Assembly: GCF_036010325.1 (NCBI RefSeq)
Contig: NZ_CP108549.1
Span: 8,866,001-8,930,000 of the forward strand
Source of the DNA: Streptomyces sp. NBC_01210
GTDB taxonomy: Bacteria; Actinomycetota; Actinomycetes; Streptomycetales; Streptomycetaceae
Reading direction: 5' to 3'
Length of the DNA: 64,000 bases
A program made the translations under genes and the position numbers. Shown one piece after another: positions 63,629-64,000 of this stretch (the stretch's first letter is position 1; each line of letters opens with the position of its first letter). The notes beneath the pieces were generated by a model that was not told where the DNA came from, did no database searches, and saw only the letters and a program-made list of their open reading frames with translations.

Positions 63629-64000
63629 TCGCCGAACTCCAGCAGGCGGTGGCGAACTACGCCCACGCCCTGGACGAGCTGAATGTGCCCGAGCTGGAAG
63701 CGGTCCTGACCGAAGACACCACCTGGACCTTCACGATGCCCGGACAGGGAGTGCTCGGCCCGGTCGCCGGACGCGCGGCGGTTCTCGACTCTATCCGTGA
63801 CGGGTACACGGCCCAGACCGGAAGGGTGCGGCACCACCTGGGCAATGTCGTGGTCACGACGACGGACGCCGCCACCGCTGAGGTGCGGGCCTATCTGGTG
63901 CAGACGAGGAACACCGGCGAGAGCATCCAGATGATCTCGACCTGGGTCTACACGTTCGGCCTGTGCCGGTCCGACGGTGGGTGGCGGATCGCCGAGCTCA
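63625..64000 (+). CDS. SnoaL-like (NTF2-fold) protein, 3' end outside window
   Basis: GTG at 63625 overlaps the stop of the oxidoreductase gene by 4 bp. The visible ~125 residues have the NTF2/SnoaL pattern (ANYAHALDELNVPELEAVLT, then WTFTMPGQGVLGPVAGRAAV, ending WRIAEL). The fold is almost complete at the window edge, with only a few residues likely missing. Such proteins act as small-molecule isomerases, hydrolases or binding proteins, and coupling to the reductase suggests a shared substrate. Confidence 0.85.
   Translation, partial: MIAELQQAVANYAHALDELNVPELEAVLTEDTTWTFTMPGQGVLGPVAGRAAVLDSIRDGYTAQTGRVRHHLGNVVVTTTDAATAEVRAYLVQTRNTGESIQMISTWVYTFGLCRSDGGWRIAEL

Noticed and set aside
1..64000. 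CRISPR arrays, rRNA, or a biosynthetic PKS/NRPS cluster
   Set aside because: No regularly spaced repeats, rRNA-like stretches or megasynthase domains are visible.

Overview
This is high-GC actinobacterial DNA, almost certainly from a Streptomyces chromosome. The grounds are strong G/C third-position bias, frequent GTG starts, Streptomyces-type small families (DUF5133, DUF6381, GlsB/YeaQ/YmgE, ANTAR and STAS proteins), actinobacterial CtaD/CtaF/QcrB, and a mycothiol-era xi-class GST. The many transposase scraps and decayed genes suggest an accessory region, perhaps a chromosome arm. No rRNA, tRNA or CRISPR array was seen.

Layout. (1) 1-11.5 kb: a convergent CoA-dependent catabolic locus. An acyl-CoA ligase, a DUF3556 membrane protein, an FAD oxidoreductase and a PucR-type regulator are on +. 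A LysR regulator followed by CaiB-type CoA transferase, crotonase, acetoacetate-decarboxylase-family protein, 3-hydroxyacyl-CoA dehydrogenase and acyl-CoA dehydrogenase are on -. (2) 11.5-34.6 kb: a stress/signalling region with heavy decay. It holds a GlsB-type membrane protein, an RsbU-like PP2C phosphatase, DUF5133/STAS/ANTAR, a cysteine hydrolase, orphan respiratory subunits (ctaD-ctaF facing qcrB), an ECF41 sigma factor with its CMD-family partner and a recognisable ECF41 promoter, another STAS, YbdK-type ligase, metallophosphoesterase and hemerythrin. Between them lie remnants of IS630, IS5, IS605/TnpB and IS3/IS481-like elements and broken genes (SSS symporter, Ser/Thr kinase, Fpg/Nei, aldo/keto reductase, FAD oxidoreductase).

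(3) 34.8-55.2 kb: ordinary accessory genes. These are a xi-class GST, an SDR-hemerythrin operon opposite a TetR gene with a 26-bp palindromic operator, an AlkD-like repair protein, a LuxR-type two-component system, a secreted protein, an alpha/beta hydrolase, a MarR-MFS efflux pair, a WYL regulator with an NTF2-like protein, and orphan SUKH/immunity-like proteins. (4) 55.4-61.3 kb: a possible relic of an integrating element. A tyrosine-integrase C-terminal fragment and a recombinase-like fragment flank an 861-residue P-loop/TPR protein with an HTH-like N terminus and a repeat-rich promoter, plus a small P-loop kinase. This is the best candidate for an undescribed (regulatory or defence) system. 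(5) 61.6-64 kb: a LysR gene divergent from a quinone-oxidoreductase-like gene and a SnoaL-like gene cut by the window end.

The density of frameshifts is striking. It may be true decay or partly uncorrected sequencing error, and each broken gene is described with the position of its lesion.
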